From an uncultured Duncaniella sp. (GTDB lineage: Bacteria > Bacteroidota > Bacteroidia > Bacteroidales > Muribaculaceae), in contig CAJTMH010000001.1 in assembly GCA_910577255.1 (NCBI GenBank), positions 744,001 through 808,000 of the forward strand: a stretch of DNA of 64,000 nt, written 5' to 3'. Below the pieces are notes generated by a model. It was not told the origin of the DNA and did no database searches. It saw only the letters and a program-made list of their open reading frames with translations. The position numbers and the translations under genes were made by a program. This document shows, piece after piece, positions 43,536 to 52,598 of this stretch (position 1 is the first letter of the stretch; each line of letters starts with the position of its first letter).

Positions 43536-46496
43536 TTAATACCAGTTGACACCGTTGGCAAGCGATGAGCGCTTGTCGTATTTGAGGTCGGCAAGGAGCG
43601 ACGACTTGACCGAGATGTGGAAGTTGTAGCTCTTGTAGGGCCCTACCGGGACGAAACTTGCCCTCATGGTGAAGCAGTGCATGTCGCGCGAGATGTTGCA
43701 GTTCATGTAGGCGAGCTTATGGGTGTCGAAGTTGTAGCTTGCGGAGAATCCGAAGTTCCAGTTGGCGGTGGGCCTGATGTTGCCCGAGAACGAGAGGTTC
43801 TGTGTGATCTTGCCTTTATACTCCATCTTGTCATAGTCAAAAGCTCCGTAGCCGTAGTTGACGGAATAGTTGAGGGTGAGATTCCATGGGACTGACCATT
43901 TCATGTAGCCGTCGTCGTTCATCTCCACGCCTGAGTTTTTCTTGTCGTTGGAACTTTTGCGTGTGGGGCTCTGATAGTCGGAGGTGGTGTCAGCGAAGTC
44001 CTGATCCTCGGTCTCGTTCTTTTTGCTTGAGGAGTTCTGGTTGGAATTCTCATTCTTACCTTTGCCGAAGAGGTTCTTGAAGGTGTCGTTGTTGAACGTA
44101 TAGCTGAACGATGTGCCGGTGCTTGAGAGCTTGCCCCAACCTTTGCCCTGGGAGATGCGCAGTTTGTTGACGCGCACAGGGTTGCCGGCTGCGTTGAGGG
44201 CGTAGGTGTATACGTCCCAAGTGGCCGAGAGGTTGAGGTTGAAGTTCTTGACAAGTCGGAGCATTATCGAGGTGTTGAGGTTGGACCAATTCATCGAGTC
44301 GGCTGCGAAGTTGTAGCTCTGAGAGAGTGTCAGGTTCTCGATGAGCGAGATTTTCTTCTCGCCGATCGAGTCGTTGTCGGAACGGACTTTCATCTCAAGG
44401 TTGTTGGCCAGTGAGACACTCAGCGCGCCTGTCTTGCCCTGCCCCGGGACTCCGAAGAGGGTGTTGGGGAAGTAGGAGTAGGTACGTGTCTGCATCTCGC
44501 CCTGCGCGTTGGGATACTGGTAGGAGCCGTAGTAACCGAAGAACGGTGCGCCGAAGTCAGGAGCGCCGGAGAAGGAGATGGTGGGGGTCATGACGTGGCG
44601 TATCATCTTCACCTTGTTGCCGAGGAAGGGAAGCGGACGGAAAAAGCCGTAAATCTTGGTGTCGAGCGCCACGGATGCCGAGAAGTCCCAGACGTTGTAG
44701 AAATTATAGGTGGTGTCGAGGACTTCGGCTGATGAGTTGGGGTCCCATTGACGACGCACCTTCGAGGTATACATTCGGTCGGTAAGGTTGACCGAGGGGG
44801 TCACGTTGAAGTATTTGAAGAGGTTGAAGGTGGCCGAGATGGGGACTGAGTGCTTCATGCCGTTACGCCAGTCCTTGATGAGGTTTTTCTTGAAGAATTC
44901 GTCCTGTTTCGAGGTGAGTGAGTTGTTGAACTGTCCCGAGTAGGAGAGTTTGATTTTCTCATACCATTTTTCCTCGCCCACGGCACGTTTGCGCTTGAAG
45001 GGGTAGACCTGCGACATGGTGAGGGTGAAGTTGGGGAACGACACCGAGAGTGTGGAGTCCTGTGTGCGCTGCGAGACGCTGGCGGTGGTCGAGATTGACC
45101 ACTTCGAGTTAGGGAAGCGGTAGGTCATGTTGACGGTACTGCTCTTGGTGTTCTCGGTGAACGCGTTGGAGTAGTAGGAGTTCAGGTCGTTGCGGGTGTA
45201 GCCGCTTGTGGTGAAGTTGACGCTCGCCGAGAGGCTCATGTTGGGGTTGGCCTTCGAGTCCTGGCTGTGTGACCAGAGTATCTGGAAGTTAGTCGACTTG
45301 GCGTAGTCGGGCATACCTTTGTCGCCGGTGATGGTCTTGAGGTATGAGAGGTTGAAATTGCCTGAATATTTGTAGCGCTTCACGTAGGCCGATGTGGCGC
45401 GGATGCCCCAGGAGCCCAGGGTGTAAATTTCGCCGGTGAGCGCGAGGTCGATATTGTCGTTTATGGCGAAGTAATAGCCGCCGTTGCTGAGGTAGTAGCC
45501 ACGGTTGTAGTCATCGCCGAACGTGGGGAATATGATACCTGAAGAGTACTTTTCGGAGAAGGGGAAGTAGCCGAACGGCACGGCGAGAGGTAGCGGAAGG
45601 TCGGCGAGCACCATGTAGGCCGGACCTGACACCACGTCCTTGCCCGGGCGCACCTTGGCTTTGGTGAGCTGGAGGTAGAAGTGAGGGTGTTCGTGGTCGT
45701 CGCAGGTGGTGTAGCGGCCGTTCTGAACATAGAATGTGTTCTCGTCTATTTTCTTTGTCTGTCCGCCGGTGAGGTATCCTTCGCCCTGCTGGGTGATGAC
45801 GTCGGTGATGTAGCCATACTCGGTCTTGAAGTTGTAACGCATGGTCTTTGCCTCGTAGGTGGTTCCCTTGTCGTTGAAAATGGGACTTCCCATGAGCTCG
45901 CCGACGGAGTCGGTGGTGCCCACGGCATAGACTGTGCTGTTCTGGAGATTCATCTCGATCTCGTTGGCGTCAAGCTTGATGTCGCCATACTCCACCTGTC
46001 CCTCGCCATACATGTAGGCCATGTTGCGCCCCACAAGCACCATCGAGTCCTTGGCCGAGAAGTCGACAGGGTTGTCGAGGTCCACCTTGGCGCGGACAAT
46101 CTTGGAGCCTGCGGCAGCCGAAGGGGCTTCGATGCGGCGTCGGCTGAGACGGTTGCGGCGTGTGGAGTCGGGGGTTGCCGTGGCATGGGAGGATGCCGCA
46201 GCGAGCGTATCGGACGGAAGTTGCGGAATGGTGTCGGAATCGAGTGGTGTGACTACCGCGGCGGTGTCGGACGAGATGGCCGCGATGGTATCGGGGCCGG
46301 GAATGCCGACGGTGGTGTCGGGTGAGGCTACGGTGGCCGGGGCCGGTATCAGCAGCTCCACATCAGGCACGGTGTCGGGGTATTCGTCGACATTGAATGC
46401 GCCGTGGGTGGTGACAGGACGTGAGAATGCCCCTACCGAAAGGGCGCACAGCAGCACTAAGATGATAATATAGAGTTGAGACTGTCTCAAAGTCAA
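43536..46496 (-). CDS. lptD: Putative LPS-assembly outer-membrane protein LptD
   Basis: A 986-residue outer-membrane protein of the Bacteroidota LptD type. After a signal segment (LYIIILVLLCALSVGAFS) there is a low-complexity Ala/Pro/Thr/Ser/Asp region (~30-120), then the OstA/LptA-like periplasmic domain (MYGEGQVEYGDIKLDANEIE, ~160-260), and a large barrel with many aromatic-girdled strands to the end. LptD inserts lipopolysaccharide into the outer leaflet. A disordered acidic stretch with many Asn and Ser (~855-900) interrupts the barrel near its end. A single-gene transcript with its own promoter and terminator. Confidence 0.88.
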   Translation of the reverse strand: MTLRQSQLYIIILVLLCALSVGAFSRPVTTHGAFNVDEYPDTVPDVELLIPAPATVASPDTTVGIPGPDTIAAISSDTAAVVTPLDSDTIPQLPSDTLAAASSHATATPDSTRRNRLSRRRIEAPSAAAGSKIVRAKVDLDNPVDFSAKDSMVLVGRNMAYMYGEGQVEYGDIKLDANEIEMNLQNSTVYAVGTTDSVGELMGSPIFNDKGTTYEAKTMRYNFKTEYGYITDVITQQGEGYLTGGQTKKIDENTFYVQNGRYTTCDDHEHPHFYLQLTKAKVRPGKDVVSGPAYMVLADLPLPLAVPFGYFPFSEKYSSGIIFPTFGDDYNRGYYLSNGGYYFAINDNIDLALTGEIYTLGSWGIRATSAYVKRYKYSGNFNLSYLKTITGDKGMPDYAKSTNFQILWSHSQDSKANPNMSLSASVNFTTSGYTRNDLNSYYSNAFTENTKSSTVNMTYRFPNSKWSISTTASVSQRTQDSTLSVSFPNFTLTMSQVYPFKRKRAVGEEKWYEKIKLSYSGQFNNSLTSKQDEFFKKNLIKDWRNGMKHSVPISATFNLFKYFNVTPSVNLTDRMYTSKVRRQWDPNSSAEVLDTTYNFYNVWDFSASVALDTKIYGFFRPLPFLGNKVKMIRHVMTPTISFSGAPDFGAPFFGYYGSYQYPNAQGEMQTRTYSYFPNTLFGVPGQGKTGALSVSLANNLEMKVRSDNDSIGEKKISLIENLTLSQSYNFAADSMNWSNLNTSIMLRLVKNFNLNLSATWDVYTYALNAAGNPVRVNKLRISQGKGWGKLSSTGTSFSYTFNNDTFKNLFGKGKNENSNQNSSSKKNETEDQDFADTTSDYQSPTRKSSNDKKNSGVEMNDDGYMKWSVPWNLTLNYSVNYGYGAFDYDKMEYKGKITQNLSFSGNIRPTANWNFGFSASYNFDTHKLAYMNCNISRDMHCFTMRASFVPVGPYKSYNFHISVKSSLLADLKYDKRSSLANGVNWY

Positions 46497-46581
46497 GTGT
46501 CGGATTAATTCACTGAGGTGGCCGGCAGTTGTGATGCTGGGTGAATGGACCTTATGCCTATTGCCGGTCGGAAAAACTCTG

Positions 46582-46589
46582 CAAAGATA
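46582..46589 (-). promoter_or_regulatory. Predicted promoter of lptD
   Basis: TATCTTTG on the minus strand, 85 bp upstream of the lptD ATG, with a TTG at 46610-46612 twenty bp further upstream as -33. Confidence 0.6.
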
Positions 46590-46660
46590 CTACATTCTCC
46601 CCAATTGACCAATAGCTGTAATATTTCTAAATGTTAAAGATAGATGCCCTGCGCCACATA

Positions 46661-46708
46661 GATTATATATCCCTCTCCCTCCCGGATTATATATCCCTCT
46701 CCCTCCCG
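46661..46708. repeat. Perfect 24-bp tandem duplication
   Basis: The 24 bases at 46661-46684 are repeated exactly at 46685-46708 (GATTATATAT followed by CCCTCTCCCT and CCCG). It lies in the intergenic space between divergent lptD and the EamA gene, ~50 bp before the latter. Confidence 0.95.
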
Positions 46709-46758
46709 CCGGCGCACCGGCATGTGAACCTCGGGCACCCCGGGGCGTTATTGATAGT

Positions 46759-47712
46759 ATGAACACTCCTAATCCCAATACTACCCCTGGGCCCGGCAGG
46801 GACAGGATCCCGGCAGGGCAGATGCTCAAGGGGAACCTTTTCATCCTGATAGCCACCATCTTCTTCGGTGTCAACATCCCTGTGGTGAAGCTGCTGCTGC
46901 CTGAGTGGATGACGGCGATGGACCTGACGGTGTTCAGGCTCATGGGGGGCTGCCTGCTGATGTGGATAGCCTCGATGTGTGTGCCCACTCAGCGCATCAG
47001 GCGGTGCGACTGGCTCAGTATAGTGAGCGGAGGTGCCCTCGGCATCTTCTCGTTCATCTTCCTCTTCAACATAGCCCTCCACTACGGCGACCCTATCGAC
47101 GTGTCGATCATCATGACGTTGCCTCCGGTGTTTGTCATCCTCATAGGCATACTCTTCCAGCACAAGCACACCTCGTGGCTCGAGATCGGAGGTGTGGCCG
47201 TGGCCTTCGCGGGGGCATTCCTCGTGATAGTCACGCAACACGCAGCGGCACATGCCACCGACAAGCTGCTGGGCGACCTCTTCGCGCTGGCGAGCACGCT
47301 GTGCTATGCCTTCTATCTCGTGGTGATAGAGAAGCCGTCACACACCTACCGGCCGCTGTCGCTGCTGCGGTGGGTGTTCCTGTTCGCGTCAATCCCTGCA
47401 CTGTTGCTGTTGCCCAAGTTCCCCGGGGCGCCCATATTTCACCACGCCGCATTCGAGCCGTGGGCACTTGTGGGATTCATTGTGCTGTGTCCGACGTTCC
47501 TCGCTTATCTGCTCCTCTCGCCCGCCACGAAGCTCATAGGGAGCGAACTTGTGTCGCTCTACCAGTATCTTGTCCCTGTGGTGGCCATCATAGCCTCGAT
47601 GCTGATGCACCTGGCCGTGCTCCACTGGGTCCAGGTGGTGGCCATAGTGATAATAGTGGGTGGAATGGTGATGACCAACGTGGCCAAGCGCCGCGAGGCC
47701 AGGCAGGGCTGA
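46759..47712 (+). CDS. EamA/DMT family transporter
   Basis: A 317-residue membrane protein with ten predicted helices in two EamA repeats; repeat one starts GNLFILIATIFFGVNIPVVK (~28-47) and repeat two near LLGDLFALASTLCYAFYLVV (~172-191). A Pro/Asn-rich N-terminal extension (~MNTPNPNTTPGPG) precedes the first helix. Substrate unknown; possibly an amino-acid or metabolite exporter. It is distinct from the EamA gene at 13130. An Lrp-family regulator lies downstream on the same strand but behind its own promoter; Lrp regulators are often linked to amino-acid exporters, so a functional link is possible. Confidence 0.88.
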   Translation: MNTPNPNTTPGPGRDRIPAGQMLKGNLFILIATIFFGVNIPVVKLLLPEWMTAMDLTVFRLMGGCLLMWIASMCVPTQRIRRCDWLSIVSGGALGIFSFIFLFNIALHYGDPIDVSIIMTLPPVFVILIGILFQHKHTSWLEIGGVAVAFAGAFLVIVTQHAAAHATDKLLGDLFALASTLCYAFYLVVIEKPSHTYRPLSLLRWVFLFASIPALLLLPKFPGAPIFHHAAFEPWALVGFIVLCPTFLAYLLLSPATKLIGSELVSLYQYLVPVVAIIASMLMHLAVLHWVQVVAIVIIVGGMVMTNVAKRREARQG

Positions 47713-47816
47713 CGCCACCGCTTGACGACCTGAGCGAAGTGACCGCCAAAAGGCCGGGATTCATGAATATTTGTTATTAAAAGGGCAGAAATTGTGAATA
47801 TTTGAATATAATTTGT

Positions 47817-47824
47817 TAATTTTG
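47817..47824 (+). promoter_or_regulatory. Predicted promoter of the Lrp gene
   Basis: TAATTTTG fits TAnnTTTG, 64 bp before the ATG at 47889; an ATTG 22 bp upstream is a possible -33. Confidence 0.55.
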
Positions 47825-47888
47825 CAAAGCAAAAGTAAGTTTTTGCCCCTCATGTAACAGTTCACACACTATAGTTCATAGAAATCTA

Positions 47889-48359
47889 ATGTCACGTCAA
47901 CACTTTGATTCTCTGGATTTTAAAATCCTGGAGATGCTCTCAAGCAACGCCCGAAAGCCTTTCCTCGAAATAGCCCGCGAGACCAACGTCTCGGGAGCTG
48001 CCATCCATCAGCGCATACAGAAGCTCACAGCTTCCGGAATCATCAGAGGGTTCGAGTCGATGATTGACCCGGCCGCCGTAGGTTACGAGACGTGTGCCTA
48101 CATCGGTTTCATCCTGAACGACCCCACCAAGTTCGACGAGGTGGTCAAGCGCCTGCGCGAGATTCCCGAGGTGGTGGAATGCCACTTCACAACCGGCACA
48201 TACGACATCTTCGCCAAGATATTCGCCAGGAACAACGCCCATCTCCTCGAGGTGATCCACAAGAAACTAAGCCTCGGACTGGGCCGCACCGAGTCGCTCA
48301 TCTCATTCAAAGAGGTGTTCAAGCGCCCCATCCCCATCCTGGCCGAGAACATGGACTGA
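47889..48359 (+). CDS. Lrp/AsnC family transcriptional regulator
   Basis: A 156-residue regulator with an N-terminal winged helix-turn-helix (LDFKILEMLSSNARKPFLEI, recognition helix around VSGAAIHQRIQKLTASGII) and a C-terminal RAM/ligand-binding domain (YIGFILNDPTKFDEVVKRLR, ECHFTTGTYDIFAKIF). Such proteins form octamers and respond to amino acids. It precedes mtaB by 58 bp and might be co-transcribed with it. Neither effector nor targets can be read from the sequence. Confidence 0.93.
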   Translation: MSRQHFDSLDFKILEMLSSNARKPFLEIARETNVSGAAIHQRIQKLTASGIIRGFESMIDPAAVGYETCAYIGFILNDPTKFDEVVKRLREIPEVVECHFTTGTYDIFAKIFARNNAHLLEVIHKKLSLGLGRTESLISFKEVFKRPIPILAENMD

Positions 48360-48417
48360 CCTGCGGCAGGTAACGCATCAGTCGCCCCACAACATCCACC
48401 GTTACCCCACATCCACA

Positions 48418-49743
48418 TTGATAGACAAAGAGACATTCGGCAACCGCAGCGCACTGTTCCACACCTTCGGGTGCAAGCTGAACTTCGCTGAGACCTCCAC
48501 CGTGGCGCAACTGTTTGCCTCGCAAGGCATACAGCGCGTACAGGAAGGGGACACCCCCGACTATATCGTCATCAACAGCTGCAGCGTCACAGAGTTTGCC
48601 GACAAGAAGTGCCGCCAGGCCATCCGCTCGTTCGCACGCCGCTATCCCGAAGCCAAAATCATAGTCACCGGCTGCTACGCCCAGCTCAAACCCGACGAGA
48701 TCACCCCGCTGCCCGGAGTGACCATCGTGGCCGGCAACGACCGCAAGCTACTGCTGGCCGAATACCTCGCCGCCGAGGAGAGGGAAGCCTCAGGCGCATC
48801 CGCCACCTACGTCACCCCGGCCAAGGATATACGCAGCTTCTCACCATCCTGCTCACGCGGAGACCGCACACGCTACTTCCTCAAGGTGCAGGACGGCTGC
48901 GACTACTACTGCTCCTACTGCACCATCCCCATGGCCCGCGGACGCAGCCGCTCAGGCTCCGTGGCCGAGATAGTGGAACAGGCCCGGCAGGTGGCCGCCG
49001 AAGGGGGCAAGGAGATAGTGATAACCGGAGTCAACATCGGCGACTTCGGCAAAGGCTCGGATGAGACGTTCCTTGACCTATGCCGGAGCCTCGACACCGT
49101 AGAGGGGATAGAGCGCTACCGCATATCCTCCATTGAGCCCAACCTGCTCACCGACGAGACCATCGAGTTCGTGGCCTCATCGCGCCGCTTCATGCCCCAC
49201 TTCCATATCCCGCTCCAGAGCGGCTCCGACGAGGTGCTGAAGCTGATGCGCCGACGCTATGACACGGCCCTATTCCGCCACAAGATAGAGCGCATAAGAG
49301 CCGTGATGCCCGACGCCTTCATCGGGGTCGACCTCATAGTGGGAGCCCGAGGCGAGACCCTCGAGCGATTCGAGGAGTCGAAACGGTTTGTCGAGTCGCT
49401 TGACATATCGCGCCTCCACGTATTCACCTACAGCGAACGCCCCGGCACACGTGCCCTCGACATCGACATAGCCGTCAGCCCCGAGGAGAAACACCGACGC
49501 ACACGCCAGATGCTCAGGGTGTCAGAGAAGAAACTGCGCGACTTCACAGCCCGCTTCATCGGCTCGCAACGCCCCGTCCTGGCAGAGCATCCGCGCCACG
49601 ACGGCTCGATGGCCGGATTTACCGACAATTACCTCAGGGTCAACTTCGCCCCGCGGCCCGAACTGGCCAACACGGTGGTGCCGGTGAAGCTCACCGCCAT
49701 CAGCGACATCGGCGAAGAGTCGGACGGAGAGGTGATGATATGA
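48418..49743 (+). CDS. mtaB: tRNA t6A37 methylthiotransferase MtaB
   Basis: A radical-SAM enzyme that converts t6A to ms2t6A at tRNA position 37. The 441 residues include the N-terminal UPF0004 domain with cysteines in FGCKLN, NSCSVTEFADKKC and TGCYAQ, the radical-SAM cluster motif GCDYYCSYCTIPMARG (~150-165), and a C-terminal TRAM-like region. The start is a TTG at 48418, since no in-frame ATG precedes the conserved HTFGCKLNFAET. The MtaB/YqeV subtype is favoured over MiaB and RimO by length and N terminus. TsaB, which helps build its t6A substrate, is encoded at 4361. Confidence 0.92.
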   Translation: MIDKETFGNRSALFHTFGCKLNFAETSTVAQLFASQGIQRVQEGDTPDYIVINSCSVTEFADKKCRQAIRSFARRYPEAKIIVTGCYAQLKPDEITPLPGVTIVAGNDRKLLLAEYLAAEEREASGASATYVTPAKDIRSFSPSCSRGDRTRYFLKVQDGCDYYCSYCTIPMARGRSRSGSVAEIVEQARQVAAEGGKEIVITGVNIGDFGKGSDETFLDLCRSLDTVEGIERYRISSIEPNLLTDETIEFVASSRRFMPHFHIPLQSGSDEVLKLMRRRYDTALFRHKIERIRAVMPDAFIGVDLIVGARGETLERFEESKRFVESLDISRLHVFTYSERPGTRALDIDIAVSPEEKHRRTRQMLRVSEKKLRDFTARFIGSQRPVLAEHPRHDGSMAGFTDNYLRVNFAPRPELANTVVPVKLTAISDIGEESDGEVMI

Positions 49744-49768
49744 ATCCACACACCCACGCCCCCTTGCA

Positions 49769-50770
49769 ATGAAACAGGTAGCTGTAATAATCCTCAACTG
49801 GAACGGCGAGAAGCTGCTGCGCGAGTATCTACCCTCGGTGGTGGAGCATACCCCAGCTCTTCTGGCCGACGTGATAGTGGCCGACAACGGCTCGACCGAC
49901 GGCTCCGTGGAGCTGCTGCGCAGCCAGTTCCCGACGGTGAAAATCATGGAGCTGGGTGAGAACCACGGATTCGCCCAGGGCTACAACCTCGCCATAGAGC
50001 GTGTGGCCGACACGTATAAATACACCGTCCTGCTCAACTCCGACGTGCGCGTCGACGACGACTGGCTCACCCCGCTCCACAGCTTCATGGAAGCCAATCC
50101 CAACGCCGGAGGAGCGCAGCCAAAGATACTTTCGGCCACAGAGCCGGAGCGATTTGAGTATGCCGGAGCCGCCGGCGGATTCATCGACGCCAACGGATAT
50201 CCCTACTGCCGCGGACGCATATTCGACACCGTGGAGACCGACAACGGCCAGTATGACACCCCTCAGAAGGTGTTCTGGGCAAGCGGTGCCGCACTCATGG
50301 TGCTCAACTCGGCCTATATCGAGGCTGGAGGGCTCGACAAGGAGTTCTTCGCCCACATGGAAGAGATTGACCTGTGTTGGCGCATCCAGTTGCAGGGACG
50401 CGAGATATGGGCCGTCCCCGCATCCCACGTCTACCACCTCGGCGGAGGATCACTGCCCGCTTCCAACCCCAGGAAGACCTATCTGAACTTCCGCAACAAC
50501 CTCCTGATGCTCCACAAAAACCTACCCTCGTCCACCCGCGCAGCCACCCTGCTCCGGCGCCGTCTGCTCGACACGATAGCATGGGCAAAATATGTGGTGA
50601 CAGGCGATTTCGCCAACGCGGCCGCCATCTTCAGGGCCCACCGCGACTTCTCGCGCATGCGCACAGCTTACAGTGTCCATCCCAAGATTGACCTCCTGCA
50701 CGGACGAAACAACATCCTTTTTGACTACTATATCCGCGCACGCCGGGTGTACTCCTCTCTGCAGAATTAA
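49769..50770 (+). CDS. Glycosyltransferase family 2 (rhamnosyltransferase-like)
   Basis: A 333-residue GT-A enzyme: N-terminal VAVIILNWNGEKLLREYLPS, the nucleotide-binding DVIVADNGSTDGSVELL (~31-47), the DxD-like LLNSDVRVDDDW (~90-101) and the acceptor-region FFAHMEEIDLCWRIQLQG (~193-210). This is the WsaF/rhamnosyltransferase-like subgroup that decorates surface glycans. The C-terminal ~90 residues include amphipathic helices likely to touch the membrane. It follows mtaB by 25 bp but is functionally unrelated. Donor and acceptor unknown. Confidence 0.9.
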   Translation: MKQVAVIILNWNGEKLLREYLPSVVEHTPALLADVIVADNGSTDGSVELLRSQFPTVKIMELGENHGFAQGYNLAIERVADTYKYTVLLNSDVRVDDDWLTPLHSFMEANPNAGGAQPKILSATEPERFEYAGAAGGFIDANGYPYCRGRIFDTVETDNGQYDTPQKVFWASGAALMVLNSAYIEAGGLDKEFFAHMEEIDLCWRIQLQGREIWAVPASHVYHLGGGSLPASNPRKTYLNFRNNLLMLHKNLPSSTRAATLLRRRLLDTIAWAKYVVTGDFANAAAIFRAHRDFSRMRTAYSVHPKIDLLHGRNNILFDYYIRARRVYSSLQN

Positions 50771-50805
50771 TCTCTCATTTGCCATAGCCTTACCGTAGGA
50801 TTCAT

Positions 50806-50895
50806 TGTCTCATGTCTCATAATGAGACAAAATGAGACAAAATGAGACAAATGAGACAAATGAGACAAATGAGACAAATGAGACAAATGAGACAA
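50806..50895. repeat. 9-bp tandem array 1 (ATGAGACAA) with inverted head
   Basis: Two GTCTCAT units (50807-50820) are followed by eight ATGAGACAA units: the first three are separated by one extra A, the last five are perfectly contiguous (50851-50895). The head forms a palindrome with the first units. The array lies between the convergent GT2 and surE genes. Confidence 0.97.
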
Positions 50896-50932
50896 ACGCC
50901 CCGAAGAGGATGTATAACCTCCGCGGGGCGTT
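50895..50932. terminator. GC-rich hairpin next to array 1
   Basis: A 9-bp perfect stem (50895-50903 with 50924-50932) with a second inner stem (GAGG 50906-50909 with CCTC 50918-50921). It is located 69 bp past the surE stop; U-tracts are weak on both sides. Probably serves as a bidirectional terminator. Confidence 0.75.
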
Positions 50933-51000
50933 AATATATTCTTTGATTTTGGCGTTGATTTCTTCTTCTAATGTAAGATGCTTATCCGCAGGGCTCTGCA

Positions 51001-51777
51001 TCAGCTCTTCTGCCCGAGGATTTCAGCAACGGCAGCTATGCGGTCGGCAGCAGTCTGATCGGGGCGTATAGGCACCACTGAGCCGTAGCCTCGCGCGAGC
51101 CAGTACTCGTCAGTGTCGGGATTGTCAGGTTCGTCGTTGTGAAACTTACCTGTGAGCCAATAGAAAGGTGTGCCGTGGGGAGTGGCATAATCGGCATACT
51201 CCTCTGTCCAGTTCCCTTTGGCCGCCCTCACCACTTTCAGTCCGAGAGGGGTGCAGTGGGCAGGGAAATTTACGTTGAGGCATATCCCCGAGGGAAGCCC
51301 TCCGGCCATCACACGGCGGGTGATGTCGAGGATAAAAGTGGATAGCGGTTCGAAATCGGCCATCGGCGAATGGTCGAGGATGGAATAGCCTATTGACGAG
51401 ATTCCGAGTATACATCCCTCCATGGCAGCCCCCATGGTGCCTGAGTAGATGTTGTTGACAGCGGCATTGGAGCCATGGTTGATGCCTGAGAGCAGAAGGT
51501 CGGGCTTGCGGTCGAGAATGGCATGCATGGCGAGTTTCACACAATCCACAGGAGTGCCTGTGACGCTGTAGACCGGCGCACCCTCCATCTCGCCCCTGGT
51601 CTTTATCTCAAGGGGTGCGTTGGGTGTAAGGGCCGAAGATTTGGCCGACTGAGGTGTGTCGGGAGCCACCACGACGACATCGCCGAGGGTCACTGCCAGC
51701 GAGGTGAGATGATGCAGGCCACGTGCCCTGAAGCCGTCATCGTTAGTGATGAGTATGAGCGGACGTTTCGATTCCAT
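51001..51777 (-). CDS. surE: 5'-nucleotidase SurE
   Basis: A metal-dependent nucleotidase/polyphosphatase of 258 residues that helps recycle nucleotides in stress or stationary phase. The N-terminal metal motif is ILITNDDGFRARGL (Asp-Asp around 13-14), followed by the nucleophile-region PQSAKSS (~42-48) and the conserved SGINHGSNAAVNNIYSGTMG (~97-116). Typical length. The gene is divergent from the DUF4293 gene and is separated from the convergent GT2 gene by array 1 and a hairpin. Confidence 0.95.
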   Translation of the reverse strand: MESKRPLILITNDDGFRARGLHHLTSLAVTLGDVVVVAPDTPQSAKSSALTPNAPLEIKTRGEMEGAPVYSVTGTPVDCVKLAMHAILDRKPDLLLSGINHGSNAAVNNIYSGTMGAAMEGCILGISSIGYSILDHSPMADFEPLSTFILDITRRVMAGGLPSGICLNVNFPAHCTPLGLKVVRAAKGNWTEEYADYATPHGTPFYWLTGKFHNDEPDNPDTDEYWLARGYGSVVPIRPDQTAADRIAAVAEILGQKS

Positions 51778-51814
51778 AGGCTATCTATAGAGGGTGATTT
51801 CGTTGAATTTTCCA

Positions 51815-51822
51815 CAAATTTA
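51815..51822 (-). promoter_or_regulatory. Predicted -7 element of surE
   Basis: TAAATTTG on the minus strand, 37 bp upstream of the surE ATG. Confidence 0.5.
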
Positions 51823-51867
51823 CAACAAAATAGCAACTAAATACCCTCCCGGTTGTTAAATTTTTAG

Positions 51868-51875
51868 TACTTTTG
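51868..51875 (+). promoter_or_regulatory. Predicted -7 element of the DUF4293 gene
   Basis: TACTTTTG fits TAnnTTTG, 41 bp before the ATG at 51917. Confidence 0.5.
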
Positions 51876-51916
51876 ACAATTAATTACGTTTCACGAACTA
51901 AAAATCATAATAGATC

Positions 51917-52351
51917 ATGCAGATTCAACGTATCCAGACAGTCTACATCTTCTTCGCCCTCGTAGCTATGGCCATTTTCATCGTAGTGCCTTATGGCGAA
52001 GTCGATTTCCTTGACAATGAGCCTATTGTCACCCAGCAGCTCTTCACCATGACAGAGTATGGTATCCTCATCCCGGCAGGAGCCACAGTGTTGCTGTTGC
52101 TTGCCGACATCTTCTTCTACCGCAACCTCGCGCTACAGCGTAAAGTGCTGGTGATATCGCTGATGCTCACCTTATGCTGCATAGCCGTGGTGTGCTTCAC
52201 ACTCTTCAAGCAAGCCGAGTCGGAAGGCCTTGAGGCTCGTTTCTCAGTATGGGATATCCTGCTACCCATTGCAGCGATATTCGAGATAATGGGTACAGCA
52301 GCCATAGGCAAGGATATCAAGCTGCTCAACTCCTACAATCGTCTGCGCTGA
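51917..52351 (+). CDS. DUF4293 family membrane protein
   Basis: A 144-residue inner-membrane protein with four helices (VYIFFALVAMAIFIVVPYG ~9-27; ILIPAGATVLLLLADIFFY ~51-69; VLVISLMLTLCCIAVVCFT; FSVWDILLPIAAIFEIMGTAA) and the MQIQRIQTVYIF opening that characterises DUF4293 proteins of Bacteroidota. Function unknown. It is divergent from surE, and behind it lies a ~320-bp hairpin-rich spacer followed by array 2 and the convergent serB. Confidence 0.85.
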   Translation: MQIQRIQTVYIFFALVAMAIFIVVPYGEVDFLDNEPIVTQQLFTMTEYGILIPAGATVLLLLADIFFYRNLALQRKVLVISLMLTLCCIAVVCFTLFKQAESEGLEARFSVWDILLPIAAIFEIMGTAAIGKDIKLLNSYNRLR

Positions 52352-52389
52352 CCCTGCAAGCAGGTCTTAGCCTGACAGACATATACTTT

Positions 52390-52435
52390 GCTGACACCTG
52401 TCCCGCCGCCTTGTGTGCGTGGATTAGGTGTCAGC
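52390..52435. terminator. Hairpin after the DUF4293 gene
   Basis: Perfect 10-bp stem GCTGACACCT / AGGTGTCAGC with a 26-base loop, 38 bp after the stop codon. No strong T-tract; likely a factor-assisted or processing signal. Confidence 0.55.
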
Positions 52436-52590
52436 ATTGCTTATATATACATCATATAAACTGTTTACCACAAGTAAATATACTCTCCCCCTACCCGATT
52501 CCCTATTTAAGCGGGAGGCGGGGGAGCAGAGAGTGTCGGATTCACTGCAACGATACAGAGGCTATTGGAGAGGCTGAGGAAGGGCCTATG

Positions 52591-52598
52591 CAAAGTTA
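52591..52598 (-). promoter_or_regulatory. Possible orphan -7 element
   Basis: TAACTTTG on the minus strand with no protein gene downstream before the convergent DUF4293 gene end. No good -33; may be chance or drive a non-coding transcript. Confidence 0.3.

Noticed and set aside
50001..50486. Arg/Ser/Pro-rich overlapping frames in the GC-rich genes (also 56189-57055, 58500-59540, 46905-47780)
   Set aside because: Alternate-frame shadows of GT2, menE, the LPG-like gene and EamA, lacking any domain signal.
50810..51001. 63-residue minus-strand frame overlapping the surE stop (ATGA) with an FVSFVSF repeat
   Set aside because: The repeat is simply the translation of the ATGAGACAA array, and the frame also runs through the hairpin at 50895-50932. 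The four-base overlap alone is not enough to call a gene.
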